From: Mesostigma viride | Taxonomy: Eukaryota; Streptophyta; Mesostigmatophyceae; Mesostigmatales; Mesostigmataceae | Assembly (NCBI GenBank): GCA_009746045.1 | Contig: RPFO01000154.1 | Coordinates: 6,251,538-6,315,537 of the forward strand | Length of the DNA stretch: 64,000 bases | Direction: 5' to 3' | Part shown: positions 8,883 to 19,581 of the stretch, in pieces | Position numbering within the stretch: the first letter of the stretch is position 1 | Layout: every line of letters starts with the position of its first letter | Notes under the pieces: generated by a model | What the model saw: the letters and a program-made list of their open reading frames with translations, nothing else | The model's database searches: none | What the model was told of the DNA's origin: nothing | Program-made: the position numbers and the translations under genes

Positions 8883-11414
8883 ATGGAGGCTCCCGGTCCA
8901 CCCATCACCGCAAAGATGATCAAGCTCGCGCGGAGGATTAAATCTAAGAACTGGAACGATAACGCCCTAGAGCTATCCGCTAACGAAGCGCTCAGGCTCA
9001 TTCGCGCTGGCGGCCATTGGTGCGAGGTTCTAAAAGAAGACGATGTTGTCAAGCCATATCTCGATTACGACCTCAAATTCGATCACGAGGAAGGAGAGCC
9101 GGGAGTCACCGTCGACGACATCATCAACGACGTCTTCGAAAATTGTAACATCAACCATGAGAACGTCAAAGTACTCACGCGTCGTCCGCGTTGGGTCGAA
9201 ACCAAGGGCAAGAGGACGTTCAAGTACTCGTTCCGTGTCTACGTGAAGGGTTGGAAAGTGACGGTGAAGGATATGGGGCGTCTCATGAAGGCCAAACTTC
9301 TGCAGCTCCCCGGATGGGACGATTCCATTTACAACGACGGCCGATTGCTGAACTGTGTGTATAACACGAAGGACGTCGAGCCAGGATGCCCAATTCTCTC
9401 TCCCGTTGACGACAACGAGCCCATCGAAACGTTTGTCGCTCAATTGGTGGACGACGATGCAAAGTGGCTGCCTGTCGACGACTTGATCGACGGTCTCGAG
9501 CCTCCAGCAAAAAAAGGGAAAAGTCGAGCGGTGGCAAGCGTGACGTTGGACGCCCTTCGACGAGGGTTTTCGCCACTAGCAGCAACGAAATCACGCACCT
9601 GGACAGTGACGATATCGCCAACGTCACTTCGCGCATCGTGGCCAGGTGGACCGAGCGTTCCCGAATTTTGAAGACCACGCGCTGGATGCTGCGAGCCTTC
9701 ACTACTCGAAGGACCGTGACAACTACGTCCTGCGCACGTTCAGCCACTTGTGCCTCGGAGCTGGCCGCGAGCACGGGAGCAACCACACTTACCTCGTCGT
9801 ATCGCGTGACGGCATCGTTCAGAAATGCCACGACTCGGACTGCCGCGACTTCTCGAGCGAAGTTGTCGCTCTCGGCGACGAACTCAAGTCTTTGCTTTTC
9901 CCATCCGAGGACGCCACGACGTCTACATCCTCTCGCACTTCGAGAATTCTCATCGCGGTGTAGCCGAGGCCTGTGTGGTGGGATTTGCTGGGACTTGGCG
10001 GTACAGCGGTGGGTCGTTGTGGAATTTCAGGGACCACAGGTGGCGCCAGCTGATGACTGACGAACCTCTGCGGAACGCCATCGGAGATGCGGACAAGCTC
10101 AAGTTAAAGTACGAGGAGGTGGCACGCTATTTTTCTGAACGGCGTGACAAGGCCGAGCATCTAGGTGACGACAAGAAGGCGGCGTACTTTGATGCCCTGG
10201 CAGATTCCGCTGCGAAGATCTCTCGCAACTTGCGTGACGGTCCTTACATCAACTACATCCGCAACGAGGTCAGGGCGATCATATACGCCGAGCCAACGGA
10301 CTTCGTGGAGCGGCTAGACCGGAATCCATACCTCCTGTGCTTCACTAACGGGGTGCTGGAACTTACTACAATGACCCTGCGCCCTGGACGGCCCGACGAC
10401 ATGCTTTCCAAGCAGATGAGAATTCCCTACACGCCAGACGCCGACACTTGTGCTATGGAAGTGAAGTTGGAGGAAATTTTCCCAGACGAGGTGACCCGGG
10501 CCCACTTTAAGCGTTTCCTTGGCTCACTGATGGTGGGGGACAATCGTGACGAGCAAGGATACTTTTGGAAGGGTTCAGGACGGAACGGGAAGGGCTTCCT
10601 GATGAAAGTAATCAGAGAGGCATACGGCGACAATGCGGACACCGTTCGTACTGCTTTCTACACTTCGCAGGAGCGGGACAGTGATGTGGCGACGCCAGAA
10701 GTTTTGAGAATGCGCGGCATGCGCATCGGTTTGACGAACGAGCTCCAGCGCAACGTCCCTATTGTGGCATCAAAATTCAAGAACATCACAGGCAATGGCG
10801 TCTTGAAGGCACGCGCTCTCCACTCTAACGAGTACGTGCAATTTCCCACGTCATTCAAGCTTATTTTGGACACAAACAACGACGTGAAATTTGACGAGCA
10901 CTGCGAGGGGTTGTGGGACCGCGCTGTCATGTACCCTTTCGTGAGCAAGTTTTGCACGCGGAAAGAGATGGCCGATGAACCTGATCGTCCGCACATGCAT
11001 CTCGTGGACACCACACTGAACGAGCGTGCCAAGGAGTTTGCGTTAGGATTGATGGCGATTTCGATTAGAGAGTGCGTAGTATACCTGGCAGCAACCAGCA
11101 AGGACGAGAGGTGGCCGCCTAGGTCGGAGGAGATGCGAGTCCTGAAGACGGACTCGAAGGTTTCGTCTGATGGTGTGGGTGCCTTTATCGAGGAGCTAAA
11201 GAAAAGCGGCGAGCTTGTCAAGTGCAGCGGAGAGGCAGTGCCTGTAAAGGTTCTTCTCGACGAGTACATTGCTTCGACTGGTATGGATAGCTACAAGGCG
11301 AAATTATTTGGAGACGAGGCAAAGGCGGTTCTGGGCTGCAGGCTGACTCAGTACAAGTTGAGCGACGGTTCCAGGCCGAATTGTTTTATTGGATGGCGGT
11401 ATTGCCCTTCGTAA
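8883..11414 (+). pseudogene. AEP primase - superfamily 3 (D5-like) helicase, frameshifted
   Basis: The gene would encode the main replication protein, joining DNA priming and unwinding. The N-terminal archaeo-eukaryotic primase part shows the YLDYDLKFD metal-binding acidic motif, RTFKYSFRVYV, and a Cys motif KCHDSDC near 9,830. The helicase part has Walker A GSGRNGKGF at about 10,575, a Walker B region RIGLTNELQ, and the D5 signature from ITGNGVLKAR to DRAVMYPF. At least three frame changes are needed: at or near the A7 run 9,509-9,515, near 9,655, and near 9,900-9,950. The last 500 codons are open. Start 8883 is preferred over 8733 because the palindrome cluster lies between them. Confidence 0.7.
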
Positions 11415-12330
11415 GTAATATTTTAATGAAACGATTTTTCACGTGTCAATCGATGGTCCTTCCGCTTTCAGATGGACCCCCAGACGTCACCTCACCCCGC
11501 CGCGCGGCCCTCGCCGGGGCCGCCAACTCCCACGCACTGCTCGACCCTCCAGCACCTTACTAAATTTACTAAGCTAACTACGGGTTTTGGGTTTTCTTTG
11601 CGGGAAATTATGCAAGCCTGTGCATGCACTCTCACTCACATCGAATAAAACCTCCATTTCCAACTGAAAATATCAATTTAGTAGTAAATATAGTTTCCCA
11701 CGAGAAAACACAGCAAGCCCTCACACCCTCACCACCACCTGGCAGTCCCGCCACTGCTTGGCAGTCCGCGCCCCTCCGCTGCACCCCCGCTGGCCGGCCC
11801 CCATGGCCTTTCCCGTGGGAGATGGATTTATTGGTCATTTTGCCGTGGGAAACTATGTTTTCATAACCATTTGTCGTGGGAGACTATATTTACTAAGTTT
11901 TTTGGGGGTTCTTTTTTTGGGAAATTCAGGTGTGTTTTTGGTGGTGCACACCTGAATTAATTTCCTAGGAATAAAACCCAAAACCCATAGTAAACTTAGT
12001 AAACATAGTCTCCCACGGGAAATGACTTAGTCCCATATCCCACATGGCCCTCACCCAGTTGTGGCATGTCACCACTTCGACCTCATGGCAGGTGGCTTGA
12101 ATTTCCTAGAAAAAAAACCAAAACCCATAGTAAACTTAGTAAATTTAGTCACCCTGGGATGCCAGCATAAGAGTCTACCACCATGGTCACTATAAGGTCA
12201 CTATAGCTACCCTGTACCACACAGCACCTGTAGCACCTTGACCTCATGGCAGCTGGCTTGAATTTCCTAGAAAAAAAACCAAAAAACCATAGTAAACTTA
12301 GTAAATTTAGTCACAGTGGGAGGGTGATAG
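11415..12330. repeat. Right-end array of direct and inverted ~55-bp repeats with CGTGGGA motifs
   Basis: A unit containing AATTTCCTAG, ACCCATAGTAAACTTAGTAA and a terminal TCCCACGG-like box occurs forward at about 11,956-12,020, 12,098-12,156 and 12,259-12,320. It occurs in reverse at about 11,562-11,612 and 11,868-11,930. Copies at 11,868 and 11,956 face each other across CAGGTGTG...CACACCTG, forming a large potential hairpin. The forward copies at 12,098 and 12,259 also share about 25 bp of upstream flank (GACCTCATGGCAG). No gene is visible here. It could be the terminal-repeat/origin region of the virus or a small inverted-repeat transposon family. Confidence 0.5.
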
Positions 12331-12368
12331 CCAGGGTGGGGGGATGCCGTGGGTGTCTGGAGACGGTG

Positions 12369-12395
12369 TTAGGGTTTAGGGTTTAGGGTTTAGGG
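12369..12395 (+). repeat. Interstitial telomere-type repeats (TTTAGGG, nearly four units)
   Basis: Just under four tandem TTTAGGG units lie a few tens of bp beyond the viral right-end array. This is the Arabidopsis-type telomere repeat used by land plants and many green algae. The run is too short to be a chromosome end, and sequence continues on both sides. Confidence 0.75.
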
Positions 12396-14975
12396 TGATA
12401 CCCCACCCCAGGCCGCGGTCACTATAGGGTCACTATAGGGGTGGCAGATGCCAGCATAAGGCTGGTGCCCTTCTGTGAGCCGCGATGACGGAATGATGAC
12501 GGAATGATGATGGAAGCTACTTAATTAATTAATTAAGGGGACGTGGCGCGCCGAATATTTTCCGCGCGAAAAAATTCGCGGCACCGGCCGTACCGTGAAA
12601 AGTGGGTGCTCCGTGCGCGCACCACTTGCGGATATGGCCATGGCGACTGCGTTTAGGCGAAACTAGCAATGTAGGGCTAGAGAAATGCCAAAAAAATGCT
12701 TGGATGTTGAAGACGATGATTTAATGATGTTGGGTTGCGGCGGCAAGTAGCTGGTTTACAATATCGCTGCTTTCTTTTACTGCCATCGGCATGGGGGGTA
12801 ATCTGCATTTTTTGGTCGCGCGGAATAAAATAGAATTCGTGATTGCGGCAGTAAATTCTCAGTTTTGGGGGTCTTTTTGACCGTGAAGGATGCATTCATA
12901 TCGGTAGCATCGAATTCTAAACCGAACGGGTGCTTTTTGCTACATTTTCGGCCATTCTCGGTAAGTATTTCTTGAGGCCTGCGCAGTGCATGTCGGAACC
13001 TTCCATGGAAGAACGGCAGTTGTTGCGCGCCTGGGCGAGGGATCTACGAGGGCAAGGTATAGATTTGTGGCGACTGTTATCTACTATCAGTTCTTTCTTC
13101 GAAGAGCTCATCGTTCGAAGTTTTTTGCGTTCGTTTTGGTCAGTTTCCGCCAGTTAACTCTCCGTTGCTCGCCGTCGTGTTGACGAATACCTGGCAGCTT
13201 TAGCTTGTTTTCGTTGATGTCTTGATCAAATCCGCTTCAGTCTCAACCGATAGATCCTAGGGAAGGCGTAAGGGATTTCATAGCACGTGTTCTGGCAAGG
13301 ATGTTGTGCGTATGGACGCTTCTTGTTGTGTGATAGTGACGCACCCTTTCTTCGCAGCGGCATCACAGCGGTCAGAAGCTGAACGGCCGCCACTGGTTTC
13401 TTTGCATTTTATCGTGCAGGGAAGGAAGTTTTTTTATCGACGATCATGTTGGAGATATTGCATTTGTGTGACTGCATGTAGATAGCTGCCATCATTGGTT
13501 TACTTGAGCTTTCCTTGTTATGATGATGTGACAAGACAGCAATGTGCTGAGCCAACCATGGTTGACATGGTTGACTGCATGCAAGCTTTGTATGCCATGA
13601 TCTCCTTGGTTCCTTGCCCTCCATAGTTCCAGTTTGTTGCCCATGTCGGGTAGGGCAGTTAAGGAGTTGTTGCTGTGTTGGTAAGCTTGGTTGGCATAAC
13701 CCTTACACTCTAACCTGGGAGAAACATAGAGAATGCTGGTAATGCATGTTAGTGCCATCATCATAATTGCTATTCACGTACTTATAAGTCTGGCCATGCT
13801 CGAGGGACGGTGAAGGAGTATGAGGTGCGTGGCCACCCCTTTGTACTTCATAACATATTCAGCATGGATTTGATCCATGTTGATGGCATGTAAAGTGTGA
13901 TTGTGTTTACTTGCTTTCTGAGTGGTCCTTAGCGCCTTGTCAGGTGGTGAGTGGTCGTCTAGGAAACCCATCAGTGCGTGCCACAGTGACCCCCAACCTT
14001 GAGCATGTGTCGTCATCAGTGTGCTAGAGTTAATTATATGTGCTTTTGATCATAGATTTGCTGAGTTCTTGGCATGAAGTTTACAAGGTAACCTTGGGTA
14101 GAGTATAGTGTATGCTCTCTTGGCATGTATGCCTAGCGATCGTGTTGCTATGCTTGCGCTGGCAAGGTTGGCCATGCCGAGGGCAGGTGAGGGCAGATGT
14201 GGTGCCTAGCCGTTTCCTTATGTTTTGTGATCGAGTGGGGCATGCTTTCTGGCTTTTTGGATGGAAAACATCATGCCTAAGTGGCCATGTATACAAAGAA
14301 AAACCCCCTTAAGCTTATGTTCAGGTTTTAGCACGCATAACCTTATTACTTGAGCTAGACTTGTCGGAATGACCTGTTTTAAGGGTGGCTGCCACGACGT
14401 GATGCAAAGGGAGGGGCAGGGGGACGATGGGGAAGGTAGTAGTGATGATGAGAATGATGTGATGATATTCCTTGCCTTGCATGTGCGTCCCCCGATGAAA
14501 TTGGCGGTGTCCCTTTCCTGCTGTGCAGCACATTCGGGTGCAAGGGAGGACTGCATGGGTGCTGCGCTGACCCCCCGTTGACTAAGAAGCCCAAGGGGGA
14601 TTGGTTTTGCCCTGCCTGCCTTGTGCAGGATGCTTACAAGGGCTGATATAGTGACATTTTCTGTTTTAGCGGGCATTTTTCTGAAAACACGTCTGACGCA
14701 ATAACTTGAGCTAGACTTGTCGGAATGACCTGGGACTTGGAACACTGCTGTCCCCCTGTTAGCCGGAATTTTTGTTGATTTTGTGGCCTTATCGGAAGTG
14801 TTTATGACATGTTGATTCCCAATGTCCGGTAAAAAATGACCTGTTTTGCGGGAAAATTAATAACTGTTCAAGGTTTTGCCATTTCCATGATGTAAATAGC
14901 TCAGCAAGCTACAAACTCAGGGAACTATATGACCTTGATTTTTGGTAGCCAACAAATAAGTGAATTGGCTGGGGC
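12396..14975. other. Intergenic region, no gene recognised
   Basis: No frame here looks coding and no exon pattern was convincing. A 29-bp exact direct repeat (ACTTGAGCTAGACTTGTCGG followed by nine more bases) is present at 14,348-14,376 and 14,704-14,732. A TTAATTAATTAATTAA run lies near 12,520. Confidence 0.5.
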
Positions 14976-14986
14976 ATACCCAGCCC

Positions 14987-15473
14987 GACGAGATTAGACA
15001 GCGTAGGATAGCATTTGTAGGACATCTTGCTCGCACCAGCCAGGTCGACACCGCCCTTGGTCTGGCCGGTCCCCAGCGGCTCGGCCAACCGGGGCGGCAC
15101 ATTTTGACCTGGCCTGGCCCCAAGAACATTCCTAAAAAGGTAGGGAAACATGCCATGACCTATACCCAGATGTTGCTGGACGACCTAGTGGTCCCAGCCC
15201 AGTTTGAGTACCGCATCCACTCTCTCTCCCGTCTTTGGACTGCCATGCAGGACAAGGAGCGGTGGAAGAAGATTGTCAAGGCACACACGCCCGACCCTGT
15301 GGGCAAGCTCCCCCCAAGCGGAGGAGGCGTTTTGATGAGTAGTGTAGTTAGGCTTTTCTAGATAGAGTTAGGATAGTTCGATCACGCGGCTTCCTCCACC
15401 CCATCCATCATGAAATATGTGCTACATGACCTCCCCACGGAGGCATGTTATAATTTAATTTAATTTAATTTTA
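14987..15473 (+). mobile_element. 5'-truncated LINE copy A with 11-bp target duplication
   Basis: ATACCCAGCCC occurs at 14,976-14,986 and 15,474-15,484, exactly flanking the insert. The insert encodes the C-terminal end of a non-LTR retrotransposon ORF2 (RIAFVGHLARTSQVDT...ILTWPGP; stop at 15,361), also seen in copy C2 at 60.3-60.6 kb. It ends with a stem-loop (CATGACCTCC / GGAGGCATG) and a TAATTT-rich tail. Only the last 487 bp of the element are present, which is typical of target-primed reverse transcription that stopped early. Confidence 0.8.
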
Positions 15474-15525
15474 ATACCCAGCCCTAATTAGCGTCTTTTG
15501 CTACACTAGGAACTCGTTGGTGGTA

Positions 15526-15890
15526 AAAGTGGTAAAAGTGGTAAAAGTGGGTGGTAAAAAGTGGTAAAAAGTGGTAAAAAGTGGTAAAAAGTGGTAAAAA
15601 GTGGTAAAAAGTGGTAAAAAGTGGTAACAAGTGGTAAAAAGTGGTAAAAAGTGGTAAAACGGTGGGAAAACGCTAGGAGAACAGCAGGTGGTAAAATCAT
15701 TTTACCATCTTTTACCACCCCTTTTACCACCAAAGTGGTAAAAAATACCACCAAGTGGTAAAAGCGAGGGTGGTAAAAACACGCCACAAAGTGGTAAAAG
15801 TGAGGGTGGTAAAAAGTGGTAAAAAGTGGTAAAAATGAGGGTGGTAAAAAAATACCACAAAGTGGTAAAAATGACAGTGATAAAAAAGGG
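15526..15890. repeat. Left subterminal repeat array of CACTA element 1
   Basis: About 25 units of GTGGTAAAA(A) occur mostly in direct orientation, with a few inverted units (TTTTACCACC) around 15,700-15,735 that can form hairpins. In CACTA elements such subterminal arrays are the binding sites for the accessory DNA-binding protein. The product of the 16,459-18,568 gene is a candidate binder; that link is inferred. Confidence 0.8.
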
Positions 15891-16458
15891 GAAAATGCAG
15901 ATTTTGCCAGCATTACAACACAAGCACTGTTAAGAACAGCTTAACAGGCCATCATTCCAAATGGTTTCTTTATTACAAATAATAATACATCCCATTAACA
16001 GTTGTCTCTCTTGATTTACAATGAGGATTTAGCCCCACATTGGGCGTCTCATCGATACGTTTACACCATTGTGAAATAACACAGGCCGCATCAAGCCCAG
16101 CCAATTAATTTACTTCTTCTTCAGGTGTCATCATGATCAATGATGCTTCTTTGCCTGAACAAAGCCACACAGTTGCCAGCACTCATGCTCTGGAGGCCTG
16201 CAGGCACACAGAGCACCACCATTGAAGAGGACACAAGGGCAGCAAGGCAGGGGGGGGGGGGCAGTCAGGCACGGCAGATAGTTGTTGCCCAGCAAAACAT
16301 CCTATGCATGGTGAAATGGGTTATGCCTGTGGGTATGATGCATGACCTAGCATGAGAGTGATACATACATGAGTAACAAAAATATACGCACATGGCAATT
16401 GGGTGTGACAACACCACATCACTACATAGCTAAAACGTGCTTCAGAAAAAACATTCCA

Positions 16459-18568
16459 CTAAATTACCGGATCAGGAGTCTGACTCTGGGACTCCTTTGC
16501 TTGCCGCTCCAGCTCAACTTTCCGCTGCGCTTTTGCCATCATGGCCTTGAGCGCGGCAAGCTCCAGTTCCGCCTCGGTGAGATCTGGCGCGGAGGGAGCA
16601 TCGGCAGACGCCGTTGCGGCCGGAGAGCTAGAGGCAGGCGGGATCGCTGGCGCGGAGGGAGCACCGGCAGACTCCGTTGCGGTCGAAGAGCTAGAGGCAG
16701 GCGGGATCGCTGGCGCGGAGGGAGCACCGGCAGACGCCATTGCGGGCGAAGGGCTAGAGGCAGGCGGGATCGCTGGCGCGGAGGGAGCACCGGCAGACGC
16801 TGTTGCGGCCGGAGAGCTAGAGGCAGGCGGGATCGCTGGCGCGGAGGGAGCACCGGCAGACACCGTTGCGGTCGAAGAGCTAGAGGCAGGCGGGATCGCT
16901 GGCGCGGAGGGAGCACCGGCAGACGCCTTCTCCTTGGGTGGCGCCCGCGCTCGCTTGGCCGGTACATACTCATCCGACACCTCCTCCTTCTCCTCTGCTG
17001 GCCCCCAACTCTCCTTCAATTTCGCACGTGCGCCTCGAAGGTCGTCGTCAGTGACGTTGCCCAGAAGGACCCACGCATTCTCGTTGCCCTCGGCGTCACC
17101 GTAATGCATCGTGGCAAAGTCAACAAACAGCATTTGCGAGCCCCCATCACGCTCCACAAACCGCGTGCCGTAAGGGGCCTTGAGCTTCGGCTTCACCTCC
17201 ACCACTTTGCCAGGCTCCCAAACATACGCAGCCGGCCGCGCCCCATCGCGCTCGTACTTGTACCTTTGTGCCACGAAGGCCCCGTGCAGTGCTTCTCCGA
17301 AACCACCAGGGCCCGGTCGCTCTTGAACCACCGCGGTTGGCAGTAAGGTGCTCAGATAGTGCGCAAGCCCCAAGTCCATGGGACCACTAGGAAGCTTTCG
17401 CTTTGCAGCCGGCTTCTTGCTGGCGGGCGGCTTCTTGCTGGCGGCCGGCTTGTTGCTGGCGGGCGGCTTGTTGACGGCGGGGCGCGACGTGATGGGCTCG
17501 AAGACATCTGGCTTGATGGCAGGCACACGAGCAGGCGGGAGACCATCCGGCATTGGCAGGTCGGCCAGCTTGGGCACCGTAGTGGGCGGCTCCACGGTGT
17601 TGTTGGGCACCGGAGGGGACGGCTGCACAGCGTTGCTGGGCACCGGAGGGGGCGGCATGACAGGCTGCGTGCCAACGGGAGGGGGCGGCGGTACAACCTT
17701 CTTGGCCACCGGAGGGGGCGGCATGACAGGCTGCTTGGGAACGGGAGGGGGCGGCGGTACAACCTTCTTGGCCACCGGAGGCGGCGGCCTCACATCCGAT
17801 ACCTCCACAGGTGCAGGCGCGTACCCTGCCACTTCCTGCTCTAACTCCTCCTCAAGGGCTTGGAGCCGAGCTCTGAGTCTCCGAATTTCATCTGCTCGGA
17901 CGCCTGTGGCATGCTGCACAGGCTTGGCCTCCGGCTTGACCTCCGGCTTTACTTCCGGCTTTACTTCCGGCTTGACCTCCGGCTTGGCCGCCGGCTTGGC
18001 CGCCGGCTTTGCCGCCGGCTTGGCAGCAGGAGTTGTCTGCAAGCAGAGGGCGGGGCATGGAATAAGGACGTTAACATTCGGGAAGTCGGTTAGTAGCAGA
18101 CCTGCGATGAAAGAAAAAACCAAGAAGCTTGCAGACTCCTGTAGCTAAAGATAGCGTTATTACCTTTGGCATGTTGGTCACGTCGCTTAGCGCTTTGGTA
18201 TTTTCCTTCACGTCATCATCCTCGTCCTCGGCAAAACTCTGCCTCTTTTTTAAGCTGGAGTTGCTTAGCCAGCGGCTCAGCTCCTTTTTTACGAATTCTT
18301 CAACACTTAGGGCTTTGGGTTTGGAGCCCTTGGGCTTCTGGGCGGTGAGCTCACCAGTCGTCGGGTCTACCACCCAGCTGGATGCCTCATACTTATCCAG
18401 CTCGGCACGGTTGTCGCCAGCCACACATGTTTCCAGAAAGTTTATGCAGCTCTTCTTTACCCGGTTAATGACAGCATCCACCATGGCGCCATCCTGTTCC
18501 TTGAGGACATACCCCTCAACGAGGTATGCACGGCCAAAGGTCGTGATTTGAAGTCTTAAGGTCCGCAC
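16459..18568 (-). CDS. CACTA accessory protein (proline/alanine-rich, two exons)
   Basis: Exons 18,568-18,164 and 18,036-16,459 join in phase (donor CCAAAG|GTAATA, acceptor TTGCAG|ACA) to give 660 residues. The N-terminal 135 residues are globular and charged. They are followed by PAAK and PEVK tandem repeats, a short coiled coil (RRLRARLQALEEELEQEV), a long proline-rich stretch with repeated PPPPV units, and a globular segment (about 17,050-17,400). Then come five copies of a 21-residue SAGAPSAPAIPP repeat (63-bp DNA repeats at 16,600-16,925) and a C-terminal helix. It occupies the place of the second CACTA gene (TnpA-like), which binds subterminal repeats in maize, but I see no sequence match to TnpA. 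Element 2 has a similar gene in the same place. Confidence 0.65.
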
Positions 18569-19581
18569 ATATTCGAGGGAACGACGTTTTGTTTCGGCTT
18601 TTCCTCTTCTGACGCTCTTGCATCAAATTTCTCCCACTCCTCAGGACTGCACACGTGAGCTGGTCGTAGCACTGCTACCCTTCTCGGCATTTACAACGTT
18701 CGGTCGCACACCACCATGCGACCAAGGCTGGCTAAGTCCGGAATCCCCCCGTTTTGCGAACGGAGACGGTGCCAACGTATACATGACGCACTGCACCTGC
18801 CTCTGTCCGCCGTTGGATTCAGCAGATCGACGAACCTGGCAGCATCCCGCGCAAAAATTTTTTGAACGTCTCTCGCCAAAAGGCACCAACGGCAGCTACA
18901 CAAACGGCCGGACCGCACGCCTCGCGCGGGGCCCGCACGCCCCGCGCGGCTGCGTGCGGATCGGCTAAACTCCGTACTGCTTGGTACAAGTACAGAGGCC
19001 TCAGGAGCTAAGGCTGTACCGTTTCAGTAGACTTCTACCAATGAGCCCGTGACTAACCAACACTACCGTACACTGACCGTAATATCTACCATTTGAATGA
19101 CTGAGAAAATGTCCGTTTGATCAAAAGGGATCGACGACATCGAAAGCGTTGGCGAGCAGACTCAAACTTGCAACGGGTGACTTAGCGGCTATCACGGCGG
19201 CGGGTGGCACCAGAAAGATGGCGGTCGGTCCCACCCATGGATACCGGAATCGAGCCGAACACTTACATCGACACACATGCTAGCTGGCCAAATTTCGTGA
19301 TGTCTCCTTTCCCTTCCTCCACGGATACCTACATTGTCCAGTTTCATTGGTCATCCTGCAGGCTTCCTGAGTTTTATCGCCAAATTATGTTGGATGCGTT
19401 CCTGGAAATGTCGACTGAGCCGGACTTCATGGTCACGGTTGATTAGTGAGCTGCCAGTGGTCTCACTGGCGCAGACGCCCTAGCGTGGCTCGATTTGTGA
19501 TCCCGATGGCGACTGGTTAGCCACGGAGGGCCGGCATTGACCATCAACGGTCGATGCCGGCCCTCCATGTAGAGATTGTAA
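18569..19581. promoter_or_regulatory. Divergent intergenic region between the two CACTA genes
   Basis: This 1-kb spacer should hold both promoters. It includes a small frame (19,204-19,446) whose DTHASWPNFV resembles DTHSSWPAFV in transposase exon 2, perhaps a decayed duplication. Around 18,915-18,960 there are GCGCGGGGCCCGCACGCCCC-type inverted GC repeats. A palindromic block GGGCCGGCATTGACC / CGATGCCGGCCCTCC lies at 19,529-19,566, just before the transposase start. Confidence 0.4.

Larger units (their letters stand above)
1..12330. mobile_element. Integrated polinton-like/virophage-like DNA virus (left end outside window)
   Basis: The block combines an A32-type packaging ATPase, a tyrosine recombinase, an AEP primase fused to a superfamily 3 helicase, and a run of beta-rich virion-type proteins. 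This set is typical of polinton-like viruses and virophages. Genes are tightly packed (spacers of 12 to about 50 bp), intronless, and arranged as a left-pointing structural block and a right-pointing replication/packaging block that diverge at 5,435-5,458. This differs from the intron-rich host genes further right. Several genes carry frameshifts, so the copy looks decayed unless the shifts are assembly errors. The right limit is set loosely by the repeat array after the helicase. No clear major capsid gene or protein-primed polymerase is visible; they could lie left of the window. Confidence 0.65.

Noticed and set aside
12930-14745. Several 60-175 residue frames in the intergenic region
   Set aside because: No domain, composition or splice support; probably chance.
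16369-17346. 325-residue plus-strand frame with GRRARGRRDRWRGG repeats
   Set aside because: It is the complement of the 63-bp repeats in the CACTA accessory gene, which has matching splice sites on the minus strand.
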